Assembly (NCBI RefSeq): GCF_038738535.1
Contig: NZ_CP046128.1
Location: 3,410,001 to 3,474,000, forward strand
Origin: Bacillus pumilus
GTDB lineage: Bacteria; Bacillota; Bacilli; Bacillales; Bacillaceae
Reading direction: 5' to 3'
DNA: 64,000 nucleotides
Part shown: positions 1 to 7,603 of the stretch, piece after piece
How the letters are laid out: each line of letters opens with the position of its first letter
Position numbering within the stretch: position 1 is the stretch's first letter
Program-made: the position numbers and the translations under genes
The notes under the pieces: generated by a model
Databases searched by the model: none
What the model was told of the DNA's origin: nothing
What the model saw: only the letters and a program-made list of their open reading frames with translations

Positions 1-478
1 TCGTTCTTAGTTTGATTGCGCGTGTTCCTTGAATGACTCTGCCATCAAAGACAACATACACGCCGCCTACGCCGTCACATGCAAAGCGAATCGCATCGGT
101 GATGTTTTTCTTCGCATCTGTTTTCTTAAACGTAATCGGGATTTGTGAGCCTGTAATGACAATTGGCTTATCCGGATTTTGCAGCATATAAGAAAGAGCT
201 GCTGATGTATAGGCCATCGTGTCTGTACCATGCGTGACAACAAAACCGTCATATTGATCATAATTTTCATAAATGGCTGTTGCAATATCCACCCAGTATT
301 CAGGCTGCATATTTGTACTATCTATACTCATTAGGGACTTTGTGTCCATTGTATACTCTGCATTAATTTCGTTTAAATAGCTTAAAAGGTCCTCAGCTTT
401 AACACCTGGAGCCAAACCGTTTTCACTCTCTACAGATGCAATCGTCCCACCAGTGGTTAAAAGCAATAATTTCTTCAA
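1..478 (-). CDS. ansA: L-asparaginase AnsA (partial, runs off left edge)
   Basis: Cytosolic type I L-asparaginase, hydrolysing L-asparagine to aspartate and ammonia. I translated the minus strand from a TTG at 478-476, preceded by GAGGTGG at a good distance; the first residues read [18 protein letters not shown]. The TTGGTIA motif holds the catalytic Thr. Further on the substrate-binding HGTDTMAYT motif and a conserved stretch around VITGSQIP are visible. About 159 residues are present of about 330 in the family, so the C-terminal half lies outside the window. It is divergent from ansR and shares its operator region, matching the B. subtilis arrangement in which AnsR represses ansAB. Nothing looks broken. 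Confidence 0.93.
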   Translation of the reverse strand, partial: MKKLLLLTTGGTIASVESENGLAPGVKAEDLLSYLNEINAEYTMDTKSLMSIDSTNMQPEYWVDIATAIYENYDQYDGFVVTHGTDTMAYTSAALSYMLQNPDKPIVITGSQIPITFKKTDAKKNITDAIRFACDGVGGVYVVFDGRVIQGTRAIKLRT

Positions 479-544
479 CAGGTCCACCTCTTTCAATAAA
501 ATTACTTCGTTTGTCACACATATTATAAGCTAGCTTGTGCTATT

Positions 545-660
545 CTATAATATACGCTTTACGCGTACCTTCATTGCCATTATAGTCACATAACGCGAAT
601 TAATCAAGAAATTATTACGCATAACGCGTACATTCCATGTCAAAATATGATATACTGTTG
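545..660. promoter_or_regulatory. ansA/ansR intergenic operator repeats
   Basis: Two 16-bp elements read TACGCTTTACGCGTAC (553-568) and TACGCATAACGCGTAC (616-631). They differ at two positions and start 63 bp apart, i.e. six helical turns. A third partial copy, ATAACGCG, lies at 590-597. A -10-like TATACT at 651-656 faces ansR, and a TATTAT on the minus strand faces ansA. AnsR is the known repressor of ansAB in B. subtilis; assigning these repeats to AnsR is inference from position and repetition. Confidence 0.7.
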
Positions 661-685
661 TTGTATATAAAGGAGCGTTCATGTA

Positions 686-1033
686 ATGATACTCGATCGT
701 TTAACCACCCTTAGAAAAAAGAAAAAATGGTCTCTCCAGCATACGGCAGATCGCCTAGGTATCGCCAAAAGCACCTATGCCGGTTACGAATCTGGGTACC
801 GACGACCTTCGCTTGAAGCAGTGAAGCGGCTGGCTGATTTGTATGATACGTCCATTGATTTTTTACTTGGTAGAACGGACGAGCCAGAGATACAACGCAA
901 AATCTCTGATATCAAAATTGAACTGACGGAAGCAAAAGAAGGAACCATCCTTGTCGACGGCGTTCCCCTAAATGATGAAGAAATCAAACAGCTTGTTGCC
1001 TTTATTCGGGCGAAAAACACTCTAAAAGTATAA
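686..1033 (+). CDS. ansR: HTH-type asparaginase operon repressor AnsR
   Basis: 115-residue XRE/Cro-type DNA-binding protein. Residues about 6-60 form the helix-turn-helix (LRKKKKWSLQHTADRLGIAK, then STYAGYESGYRRPS). The C-terminal half is a short, less conserved effector/dimer domain ending in an EIKQLVAFIRAKN segment like that of B. subtilis AnsR (116 aa). The ATG at 686 has AAAGGAG ten bases upstream. It is divergent from ansA, so it presumably represses both itself and ansA when asparagine is scarce. Identity rests on sequence similarity and on the conserved neighbour. Confidence 0.9.
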   Translation: MILDRLTTLRKKKKWSLQHTADRLGIAKSTYAGYESGYRRPSLEAVKRLADLYDTSIDFLLGRTDEPEIQRKISDIKIELTEAKEGTILVDGVPLNDEEIKQLVAFIRAKNTLKV

Positions 1034-1040
1034 ACACAGA

Positions 1041-1084
1041 AAAGAGAGGCCCCTATCAATCGGGTGCCTCTCTTTCCTTTTTCC
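1041..1084. terminator. bidirectional terminator between ansR and the XRE gene
   Basis: AAAGAGAGGC (1041-1050) pairs with GCCTCTCTTT (1066-1075), with an inner CCC/GGG pair. A T-rich tail follows on the plus strand and A-rich sequence on the other, so it can serve both convergent genes. Confidence 0.8.
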
Positions 1085-1094
1085 TATCAGCTGC

Positions 1095-1562
1095 TTATGA
1101 ATAAGGAGAAGAAAGCTGACTTAATTCCTCTAACCGCCGCTTCGCTTCATCTTTATTAAACGAACTATAATAGCGATAATTCTCATCATCTAAGATGCGG
1201 TAATGCTGACTAAGCACATTTTGCTGAAGACGAAATGTGCCTTTTTTGATAGACGTCCGCCACCAAACCTTTCCGCCAATCGTACGTTCCACCGATAGAT
1301 GCAATTCATCATGTGCCACGACTTCCAGAATCTCAAGCGGATCATCCCCAAGTGTCCCTTTTAAAATGTCACTATCCCTGAATAATGCACATACGGCCGC
1401 AGTTTGCGTCCAGTTGAGGCGCAGCCTATTTTTTTCAACCTGCTGCAAATGCCGTTTCGATAGACCAAGTACCTCAGCCATGCGGTCCTGCGTATAATTC
1501 TTTTCTTTTCGAATCCGTGCCATTTGTTCTGTGACGAGGTCGATTACCATCTCTTTATCCAT
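1095..1562 (-). CDS. XRE-family transcriptional regulator, function unknown
   Basis: 155-residue protein with an N-terminal helix-turn-helix at about residues 10-60 (IRKEKNYTQDRMAEVLGLSK, then RHLQQVEKNR). An acidic and aromatic C-terminal domain of about 90 residues follows, which I do not recognise. The ATG at 1562 has AAGGTGATG upstream. It is convergent with ansR and shares its terminator. It lies just downstream of the WXG100 cluster on the same strand, 98 bases from the last gene, so it could be co-transcribed with that cluster or be independent. No target can be named. Confidence 0.7.
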   Translation of the reverse strand: MDKEMVIDLVTEQMARIRKEKNYTQDRMAEVLGLSKRHLQQVEKNRLRLNWTQTAAVCALFRDSDILKGTLGDDPLEILEVVAHDELHLSVERTIGGKVWWRTSIKKGTFRLQQNVLSQHYRILDDENYRYYSSFNKDEAKRRLEELSQLSSPYS

Positions 1563-1660
1563 CTCTCATCACCTTCCCGAGTGTTCAGTCTTTACTGACA
1601 TCATACACGATTTCTTCGAAAAAGTGGCACCTCATCCTTCGGAATCATGGAAAATACATC

Positions 1661-2188
1661 CTAGTCGATCTGCTCTTCGACCTGACCATGCTGCTGTCTC
1701 CAGTTCTCTTGGGCTGACTGATTTAAATATGGGTAGATCTCTTGTTTGACGGCTTGCTCGAATACTTCTTCATCTAAAATACTGTACGCTGGAATCTTGA
1801 TCAATTTCCCGTCTATTTTCCGAATCAACACATCCATGAAGAGAAAACCCCGTACACTGTACCGATGCCTGCGCATATCGATGGATTGAATGTCTTGAAA
1901 AGGGATCGCTTGCCCGCGATGTAAAACCGCGCCATTCTTCCCGCGCTGAATGCGAAAAATCACATTTCCTCTCTTCGTAAAAGCCGGTAAAATCATCAAG
2001 AAAGAGATCCAGCCATAAACAATGCCTAGTAGTCCGCCTAAAAATAAAAACAATGTATAATTCGATTCAAATGTAAGAGCTTCTGAAAACAACCAAATAC
2101 CGATGATACCGAAGCCGCCTGTTGCTAAGAATGCCCATACCCTTAAAAAGGTCCTGCTCCTCACTTCTATTACTTCACTTGGATTCAA
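1661..2188 (-). CDS. membrane protein in WXG100 cluster (YfjD-like)
   Basis: 175-residue protein with two predicted membrane segments at about residues 14-34 and 44-68. A basic cytoplasmic domain of about 100 residues follows, resembling a small PH-like or stress-response membrane domain. The start is TTG at 2188 with AAAGGAG eight bases upstream. Last gene of a tight run with 2210, 2981 and 4182 on the same strand. The gene order and lengths match the yfjA-yfjB-yfjC-yfjD order of B. subtilis as I remember it, so the name is tentative. It may act as a membrane partner or immunity factor for the upstream secreted-type proteins; that is inference. Confidence 0.6.
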   Translation of the reverse strand: MNPSEVIEVRSRTFLRVWAFLATGGFGIIGIWLFSEALTFESNYTLFLFLGGLLGIVYGWISFLMILPAFTKRGNVIFRIQRGKNGAVLHRGQAIPFQDIQSIDMRRHRYSVRGFLFMDVLIRKIDGKLIKIPAYSILDEEVFEQAVKQEIYPYLNQSAQENWRQQHGQVEEQID

Positions 2189-2209
2189 GCGTCATTCTCC
2201 TTTTCTCCA

Positions 2210-2968
2210 TTAGAATATAGAACGTAATCCGTCTCTATGAGCCGTCTCAATGCGAAATTCATTTTCTTTTATTCCCGACACAAGCCACGACTGTTCCTCA
2301 CCTGGAATGACAAATAACATGGACTCCACATCAGGCGTATTGTTTTTGTCGTAGACGACCTTCATCAGGGAGTCCATCTTTCCTTTTCTCGTCTTTACAT
2401 CAGAAACAAATGCCTGCACGAGTTCTTCGTTCTCTGCTCGATGAAGGAAGGAAGGCCACTCATTCTTCGCCTCACTTGCTTGCTCTAATAGCATTTCAAA
2501 TTCCTCTGCTTGCAAGGTGATGACAGGTGCAGGGTGATCACTCATCTGTATGTTGAAAAAGGCAGTCACTTGTTCCTCTGCCTGCTGATCGTCTTTCAGT
2601 TTTTGAATCTGATGGACTTGTTGATCATAAAGCGTGTGGTGCGCATATACGCCCGTCTGTGTCGTATGAAAGGAGGTACTGACTTCTTCATCTACATCCC
2701 CAAATCGAGACGCTTTGACGGTGTGAGATGCATCATTCATCGCCTGGATGAAATGACGGTATTCCCCTTTATAACGGTATTGTCTGTTTCGAAATTCAAG
2801 TACACCTTTTGCGAGCAAAGAGCGGCACGCAATTTCAAATAAAAACCCAAGGCGTTCGTCCTCTACATCAGGATAATAGGCTTCCTTTAAGGACATGCCC
2901 TGTTCAAAATAGCCTTCACTGTAAAAACTAAAGATGAGTTCCTCAATACTTAGACTTAGCTGATCCAA
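2210..2968 (-). CDS. conserved protein of WXG100 cluster (YfjC-like)
   Basis: 252-residue soluble protein without signal peptide or membrane segment. The start is TTG at 2968 preceded by AAGGAG. The N-terminal part (LSLSIEELIFSFYSEG) and the overall layout resemble chaperone-like partners found beside WXG100/T7 substrates, but I cannot assign a domain with confidence. It begins 12 bases after the upstream 398-residue gene and ends 22 bases before the next one, so co-transcription is very likely. Length fits the B. subtilis neighbour YfjC (about 254 aa). A role as EspG-like chaperone or immunity protein is a guess from position only. Confidence 0.55.
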   Translation of the reverse strand: MDQLSLSIEELIFSFYSEGYFEQGMSLKEAYYPDVEDERLGFLFEIACRSLLAKGVLEFRNRQYRYKGEYRHFIQAMNDASHTVKASRFGDVDEEVSTSFHTTQTGVYAHHTLYDQQVHQIQKLKDDQQAEEQVTAFFNIQMSDHPAPVITLQAEEFEMLLEQASEAKNEWPSFLHRAENEELVQAFVSDVKTRKGKMDSLMKVVYDKNNTPDVESMLFVIPGEEQSWLVSGIKENEFRIETAHRDGLRSIF

Positions 2969-2980
2969 CTTGATCTCTCC

Positions 2981-4177
2981 TTATCCAAAAGAAAATGCAC
3001 CCTTAAAGAAATCGCCAGCACCTTTTATGAGCGAATCAGCGGTTTCTTTTGTTTTTTCTATCCCTTTATGTATCACCTGATTTGCCTGATCAATGGTGTC
3101 ATTGACTGCTTTCACACCTTGACCCGCCAGCTCGAATGCTTGTTTCCCTTTATCCACGACCGCATGAATAGGGTCCTTTAATTTCACTGCAACCTGTTCA
3201 GCAAAGCCTGATGTCAGCTTGGCGACTTTTTCTCCTATAAATCCACCGACTGCGGAACCAATGGCTCCTCCAACGACGGTTCCAATCGGTCCTGCAAAAC
3301 TTCCAAGAGCTCCTCCGACAACGGCACCTGCGACAGACCCGCCAGCGATAAAGACCGTATTGTTCACTGCATTTCCAACAGCCTTCGCATTTTCACGCTT
3401 AAGGACTTCTGGCTGATCACCGAATTCTGCATAGTTCTCGGCAATTTTCAATCCACAGCCGACCGTTTCCGTTGCACCAGTGACAACCGTTGCAATGATG
3501 GCATTTCCTTTCGCGAATCTTGACCCATTTTTCAGAACAGACTTGATAGCAGCCGTGTCCTTCCAATTGATACTTCCTTTTGTAAAATCACGAACGCTAT
3601 TCGTAAAGGCAACCGTATCGTCAGGATAAAATTTTGTGAATTTCTTATGGACCAAGTCAGCCATCGACCAGTTTGATCGTTTTAATAATTCTTTTTTACT
3701 CAGCCAAATCCTTGCTAGCCGGTCAAATCTCGTTCCTTCTACCCGGCTGGTCAGATCAAGCAGCAGCTTTGAATGCTGCGCTGCATACCGGCCATTGTCT
3801 TTAATGAAGGTCGTCATCCCAAGCCCATAGTATTTCGCCTGCATCATCACAATACCAGCTAAGCTCGTGATTGTACCATATTGATCATAGATGCTGTACA
3901 TTTTCCGTAAAATATCGTCTGCTTCGACCATTTTATCTTTTGCATGACGAATCGCAATATCATCACTGCTCAATTTACTGATCAATGCTTGTCCTGCTCC
4001 CCATGCATCCCCGACACCTGAAAAACAGCTTCTATACCGAGGATCACAGCCTAAAATGAGACCATCCAGTTCACTATGTAAATCGCGGTGCTTCGTTTCA
4101 ATGACAGACAATTCGCCTACAACATCATTCGCCAGTCCTGTCAGCTGATCTGGATCAACCACAATGTCACGTGCCAT
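2981..4177 (-). CDS. large protein of WXG100 cluster with glycine-zipper segment (YfjB-like)
   Basis: 398-residue protein. I place the start at ATG 4177 (MARDIVVDPD), preceded by AAGGGAGATG; the frame is open further upstream but overlaps the WXG100 gene. The N-terminal 100 residues are helical. Residues about 276-315 form a glycine/alanine-rich hydrophobic stretch (AGAVVGGALGSFAGPIGTVV) of the glycine-zipper type seen in pore-forming or membrane-inserting proteins. An amphipathic C-terminal tail of about 80 residues follows. It starts four bases after the WXG100 stop codon, the arrangement typical of a small WXG100 partner and a larger type VII secretion substrate. Toxin or structural function is not established. 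Confidence 0.6.
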   Translation of the reverse strand: MARDIVVDPDQLTGLANDVVGELSVIETKHRDLHSELDGLILGCDPRYRSCFSGVGDAWGAGQALISKLSSDDIAIRHAKDKMVEADDILRKMYSIYDQYGTITSLAGIVMMQAKYYGLGMTTFIKDNGRYAAQHSKLLLDLTSRVEGTRFDRLARIWLSKKELLKRSNWSMADLVHKKFTKFYPDDTVAFTNSVRDFTKGSINWKDTAAIKSVLKNGSRFAKGNAIIATVVTGATETVGCGLKIAENYAEFGDQPEVLKRENAKAVGNAVNNTVFIAGGSVAGAVVGGALGSFAGPIGTVVGGAIGSAVGGFIGEKVAKLTSGFAEQVAVKLKDPIHAVVDKGKQAFELAGQGVKAVNDTIDQANQVIHKGIEKTKETADSLIKGAGDFFKGAFSFG

Positions 4178-4181
4178 CACA

Positions 4182-4505
4182 TCATCTCCCTTCTCGATTT
4201 CTTTCTCTCCGTTCTTCTCGTCTCTTTCGCTCAAGCTCTTCCATTCTGGCAATTTCAGCTTTCCGTTCCTCGATTTTGACCGCTGCGTCGCGCAGTTCCT
4301 GACTTGTTTCAAGCAAGTCCTTTTCAAATTGATCATAGCGTGACGTTGTTTCCTCAAAGCTTTGATCAAATTTATCCCTTGCTTCTCCCTGCCAGCCTGA
4401 TCCTACTGCCTTCAGCCGATTCTCCAGCAGCTGTTTTGACTGCCGAATCTCATCAGCTGCTTCCTGAAACTTTTGAGCGAGTGCCAGCGTTTGACTAGAA
4501 TCCAA
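4182..4505 (-). CDS. WXG100-family protein (YfjA-like)
   Basis: About 107 residues, two helices separated by the family turn W38-Q39-G40 (VGSGWQGEA) and a C-terminal helix rich in Glu/Arg. This is the classic fold of ESAT-6/WXG100 proteins, exported by type VII secretion usually as dimers. I prefer the TTG at 4505 because AAAGGGG lies eight bases upstream. A GTG at 4514 also gives an open frame but overlaps that ribosome-binding site. First gene of the yfjABCD-like cluster. No yuk/ess secretion genes are in the window, so the export machinery would have to be elsewhere. Confidence 0.75.
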   Translation of the reverse strand: MDSSQTLALAQKFQEAADEIRQSKQLLENRLKAVGSGWQGEARDKFDQSFEETTSRYDQFEKDLLETSQELRDAAVKIEERKAEIARMEELERKRREERRERNREGR

Positions 4506-4731
4506 CTTTCGCACCCCTTTCTCCCAATTTAACGTACAAATGGATGATTTTATATGTCCTCATTATAAATAAAAAGACACCCAAAAAAATCACCCTAAAG
4601 AACCATTCAACACACCATCTAATGAAAGTAGGTCTTTTTCCTCTCTAATTGCCAAAGAAAACCTTTCTTGTTATGAAGCGCATTCAAGACGTGATAAAAT
4701 GGACGTATTCTACAAAAGGAGTGACGTATAG

Positions 4732-5964
4732 ATGAAAAAGGAAATGATTCAGCGTTTCACAAATTATGTGAAGGTAGATACGCAGTCAGATGCAGAAAAG
4801 GAAAGCTGCCCATCTACTGAAGGACAGTTGAACCTAGCGAGACAGCTAGTTGAAGAGATGAAGTCCATCGGGATTCAAGAAGTGACAATGGATGAAAACG
4901 GCTATGTCATGGGAACGATCCCGTCTAACACTGACAAAGAAGTGCCGACCATTGGCTTCCTGGCTCATATCGACACAGCCACTGACTTCACCGGCAAGAA
5001 TGTGAAACCGCAGCTTCATGAAAACTATCAAGGCGGCGACATCACCTTAAATGAAAATCTACATATCGTTTTATCTCCAGCACAGTTTCCAAATTTACAA
5101 AAATATCAAGGACATACGCTGATCACAACAGATGGCACGACCCTGCTTGGTGCAGATAACAAAGCAGGTATCGCAGAAATTATGACCGCTATGCATTACT
5201 TGATTGAGCATCCAGAAATCAAGCATGGAAAAATTCGCGTCGCCTTTACACCAGATGAAGAAATTGGCAGAGGGCCGCACAAATTTGATGTTGATGCCTT
5301 TGGCGCTTCCTATGCTTATACAATTGACGGAGGACCGCTCGGGGAGCTGCAATATGAAAGCTTCAACGCAGCAGGTGCGAAAGTATCAATTAAAGGAAAC
5401 AACGTCCACCCAGGGACAGCAAAAGACAAAATGGTTAGTGCTGCGAAGATTGGGATGCTCTTCCATAACAAACTTCCTTCTGATGAATCTCCGGAATATA
5501 CAGAAGGCTACGAAGGATTTTTCCATCTCACGAAGTTTGTAGGAGAAGTCGAAGAAGCAGAGCTGCAATATATTATTCGTGATTTTGATAAAGACAAATT
5601 TAACGATCGCAAAGCACTATTTGAAAAAATAGCAAATGACTTAAAAGCCATCTACGGAGAAAACAGCATAAATCTCAGCATTCAAGATCAATATTATAAT
5701 ATGAGAGAAAAAATTGAGCCGGTGAAACATATTGTGGATATTGCCCATGAAGCAATGGAAAACCGCTCAGTGACACCTGTGATCGAACCCATCCGCGGCG
5801 GTACAGATGGCTCCCAGCTTTCATATAAAGGTCTTCCAACGCCAAACATCTTTACTGGCGGGGAAAACTTCCACGGTAAATATGAATTTATTTCTGTCGA
5901 GAACATGGTGAAAGCAACAGAAGTCATCGTTGAAATCGCACGTTTATTTGAAGAAAAAGCATAG
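4732..5964 (+). CDS. pepT: peptidase T (tripeptidase)
   Basis: 410-residue cytosolic M20B metallopeptidase that removes the N-terminal residue of tripeptides. The di-zinc site is intact: H79 and D81 in [12 protein letters not shown]142 in GADNKAG, E176/E177 in TPDEEIG, D199 in DGGPLG and H381 near the C-terminus (FHGKYE). Full length for the family. The ATG at 4732 follows AAAAGGAGTGACGTATAG. Monocistronic, with a strong terminator directly after it. The 217 bases upstream hold no gene. Confidence 0.95.
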   Translation: MKKEMIQRFTNYVKVDTQSDAEKESCPSTEGQLNLARQLVEEMKSIGIQEVTMDENGYVMGTIPSNTDKEVPTIGFLAHIDTATDFTGKNVKPQLHENYQGGDITLNENLHIVLSPAQFPNLQKYQGHTLITTDGTTLLGADNKAGIAEIMTAMHYLIEHPEIKHGKIRVAFTPDEEIGRGPHKFDVDAFGASYAYTIDGGPLGELQYESFNAAGAKVSIKGNNVHPGTAKDKMVSAAKIGMLFHNKLPSDESPEYTEGYEGFFHLTKFVGEVEEAELQYIIRDFDKDKFNDRKALFEKIANDLKAIYGENSINLSIQDQYYNMREKIEPVKHIVDIAHEAMENRSVTPVIEPIRGGTDGSQLSYKGLPTPNIFTGGENFHGKYEFISVENMVKATEVIVEIARLFEEKA

Positions 5965-5972
5965 ATATGTTT

Positions 5973-6003
5973 AAAACCGTTCCTGTTCGGGAACGGTTTT
6001 TTA
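5973..6003 (+). terminator. pepT terminator
   Basis: AAACCGTTCC and GGGAACGGTTT form a perfect stem around a short loop, followed by a run of T. Confidence 0.9.
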
Positions 6004-6022
6004 ATAAAAGTTTACAATTTTC

Positions 6023-6049
6023 TGAAACTTTTATGACACTTTTTCGTAC
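6023..6049 (+). promoter_or_regulatory. ECF-sigma-type promoter upstream of small membrane protein
   Basis: TGAAAC at 6023-6028, a 16-nt spacer, then CGTAC at 6045-6049. This is the consensus for Bacillus extracytoplasmic-function sigma factors (SigW/SigM/SigX class). It points toward the small gene at 6252. The match is by eye; which sigma uses it is not determined. Confidence 0.6.
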
Positions 6050-6078
6050 TAATAGAGACAACACCAGAAAAATTCTTC

Positions 6079-6107
6079 TTGACGAGTGCAATAACTGGAA
6101 ATATAAT
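6079..6107 (+). promoter_or_regulatory. strong sigma-A promoter upstream of small membrane protein
   Basis: TTGACG at 6079-6084, a 17-nt spacer and a perfect TATAAT at 6102-6107. It lies about 30 bp downstream of the ECF-type promoter in the same direction. It would give a leader of roughly 140 nt before the ATG at 6252. That leader can fold AGCAGATCG (6141-6149) against CGATTCTGCT (6171-6180). Confidence 0.75.
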
Positions 6108-6251
6108 AGTTAAAAACAACCAGTATTTTAGACCTAAATTAGCAGATCGACTAAACCTTAAGAACTAAACCGATTCTGCTGCTTATTTTCAGTTATAAAC
6201 ATCACTCACCCTGTCTACACTAAAGAATAGGATGAATTGGAGGAATGTCAT

Positions 6252-6431
6252 ATGATGATTTTATTGATTATCGCTTCACTTTGCTGCTACTTACTATTCT
6301 CTTTCAAAAAAGATAACCGCACACCAAAACGAAAAAGCGCAGAGCTTTCGGAGTTTGAAATCTTTCGTATGCGCCGCCACTACAACGGAAAACGCCGTCA
6401 TCCACTAAATGATGCACCTAAACAAGTATAA
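6252..6431 (+). CDS. small single-pass membrane protein
   Basis: 59-residue protein: one hydrophobic helix at residues 2-18 (MMILLIIASLCCYLLFSF), then a strongly basic cytoplasmic tail (KKDNRTPKRK, FRMRRHYNGKRRH). The ATG at 6252 is chosen because GGAGG at 6239-6243 is eight bases away. A TTG at 6237 would put the ribosome-binding site inside the coding region. It has its own tandem promoters and a terminator, so it is a stand-alone transcript. I do not recognise a family. The dual promoter suggests a cell-envelope stress function, which is inference. Confidence 0.75.
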   Translation: MMILLIIASLCCYLLFSFKKDNRTPKRKSAELSEFEIFRMRRHYNGKRRHPLNDAPKQV

Positions 6432-6435
6432 ATCT

Positions 6436-6467
6436 AAAGAGAGAGCCTCATGAGGGGCTCTTTTTGT
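6436..6467 (+). terminator. terminator of small membrane protein gene
   Basis: AGAGAGCCTC pairs with GAGGGGCTCT, followed by TTTTTGTTTG. Confidence 0.8.
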
Positions 6468-6481
6468 TTGAGTAAATAACA

Positions 6482-6511
6482 AAAAACGACCAGATTCATT
6501 GGCCGTTTTTC
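6482..6511 (-). terminator. terminator of the DUF3298 gene
   Basis: On the minus strand AAAAACGGCCA pairs with the GGTCGTTTTTT half and ends in a T-run. It lies immediately after the stop codon of the secreted DUF3298 protein. Confidence 0.75.
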
Positions 6512-6514
6512 TTT

Positions 6515-7192
6515 TTATTTATATACCTTCGCAGGAACTTGAATCATAGGAATTCCTACATAATAAGGTGAAATTTCATATGGCTGGAAGACAACAGCAA
6601 TTCCCTTTTTCGTGAAGTAATACTGCGTGTTGTAGTTGATTTCAATGTCACTTTTTTTCAGGTTCGCATAGAATTTGCTTTTATGTTTCTTTGTGTAGTT
6701 ATAAATATAATCTCTTACTTTCGTACGTTTTTTCTTTGTTTTCACAACGTCTGTCAAGAACAGCTGCTTTGTCTTTTTCTTTGTTAACACATAGTTCATG
6801 CTGGAAACCATCGTATCCCCATGCATTCCACCATCATTCATGTAGTCATAGTTTAAGATACTGAGCTTCTTCCCATTGTTAAATTTCGTTTTAAACGATC
6901 TTTCGTACGTGATCTTCCCAAAGCCTTCCTTTTTCGCTTCGTCCTTTAAGAACAAGTACGTAGAATAGGAGAAGGAAATATCTTCTTTCAAATCACGATT
7001 GATGGTTTTCATATGCGCCTTGCTTAGGTTTTTCACCTGTGCATATTTGAACGTTTTTTTCTTTTTATAATAGTGTGTGCTTACTTTTGCTTTTTTTGCT
7101 TGTTTGGCATCCGCCGATCCAACTGGCGCAAACAACGAAACAATCAGCGAAAAAATAAGCAGACTGATCGTTAGGCCTTTTTTCATCGTCAT
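6515..7192 (-). CDS. secreted DUF3298-family protein
   Basis: About 225 residues with an N-terminal signal peptide: MTMKKGLTISLLIFSLIVSL, then a PVGSADA site, so cleavage is likely near residue 28. The C-terminal end (QPYEISPYYVGIPMIQVP) is the hallmark of DUF3298, found in RsiV and in peptidoglycan deacetylase PdaC-type proteins. The middle is rich in Lys and Tyr. I choose ATG 7192 (MTMKKG) because GGGGG lies eight bases upstream; the longer frame would put the ribosome-binding site in the protein. Probably anchored or released at the cell wall. Function unknown; DUF3298 is often an anti-sigma or wall-binding domain, but no adjacent sigma factor gene is present. Confidence 0.75.
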   Translation of the reverse strand: MTMKKGLTISLLIFSLIVSLFAPVGSADAKQAKKAKVSTHYYKKKKTFKYAQVKNLSKAHMKTINRDLKEDISFSYSTYLFLKDEAKKEGFGKITYERSFKTKFNNGKKLSILNYDYMNDGGMHGDTMVSSMNYVLTKKKTKQLFLTDVVKTKKKRTKVRDYIYNYTKKHKSKFYANLKKSDIEINYNTQYYFTKKGIAVVFQPYEISPYYVGIPMIQVPAKVYK

Positions 7193-7342
7193 AGTAAAAA
7201 CCCCCATTTTTGTCTATTACCAATTGAGTATACCATGACAAAAGAACCAAAAGAAGCGCTATTTCCATATTATTCTTCCTTTTTCCACATCGGGTTTGTT
7301 TACCGTTATTTGTTTATGTAGAAAATTAAACAGTAAAAACCA

Positions 7343-7371
7343 TTGACTTTTTCTCGAAAAGGTTGAATAAT
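7343..7371 (+). promoter_or_regulatory. promoter of the S-box gene
   Basis: TTGACT at 7343-7348, a 17-nt spacer and AATAAT at 7366-7371, about 35 bases before the riboswitch begins. Confidence 0.6.
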
Positions 7372-7403
7372 TGTGTATATTAAGAAAATTGAATCAAAAG
7401 GTA

Positions 7404-7518
7404 ACCTTATTAAGAGTGGTGGAGGGACTGGCCCTGTGAAACCCGGCAACCGCTGTTCCTAGGAACAGAATGGTGCTAATTCCTTAGGCAAGCAGATGCT
7501 TGTTTGAAGATAAGGCAG
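7404..7518 (+). promoter_or_regulatory. SAM-I riboswitch (S-box) aptamer
   Basis: Carries the conserved S-box core: AAGAGTGGTGGAGGGACTGG, then CCCTGTGAAACCCGGCAACC, then a variable hairpin (GCTGTTCCTAGGAACAG) and GGTGCTAATTCC. The P1 helix pairs CCTTAT (7405-7410) with ATAAGG (7510-7515). When SAM is bound P1 forms. Otherwise GATAAGG (7509-7515) can pair with CCTTATC (7544-7550) and break the terminator that follows. It is the classic Bacillus control of methionine genes. Confidence 0.96.
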
Positions 7519-7537
7519 AGTTCTCTCAGTATATGAT

Positions 7538-7567
7538 GCTCTTCCTTATCCAAGGAAGAGCTTTTTT
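7538..7567 (+). terminator. S-box-controlled terminator
   Basis: GCTCTTCCTT (7538-7547) pairs perfectly with AAGGAAGAGC (7552-7561) around a 4-nt loop, followed by TTTTTT. It overlaps the anti-terminator partner of the riboswitch. Confidence 0.93.
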
Positions 7568-7603
7568 ATTTGATTTTTAACCTGTAGAAAGAAGGGATTC
7601 AGC

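Noticed and set aside
4178-4369. Open frame extending the 398-residue WXG100-cluster protein 64 codons upstream
   Set aside because: It would overlap the WXG100 gene, lacks a ribosome-binding site, and the composition of those residues is unlike a protein N-terminus.
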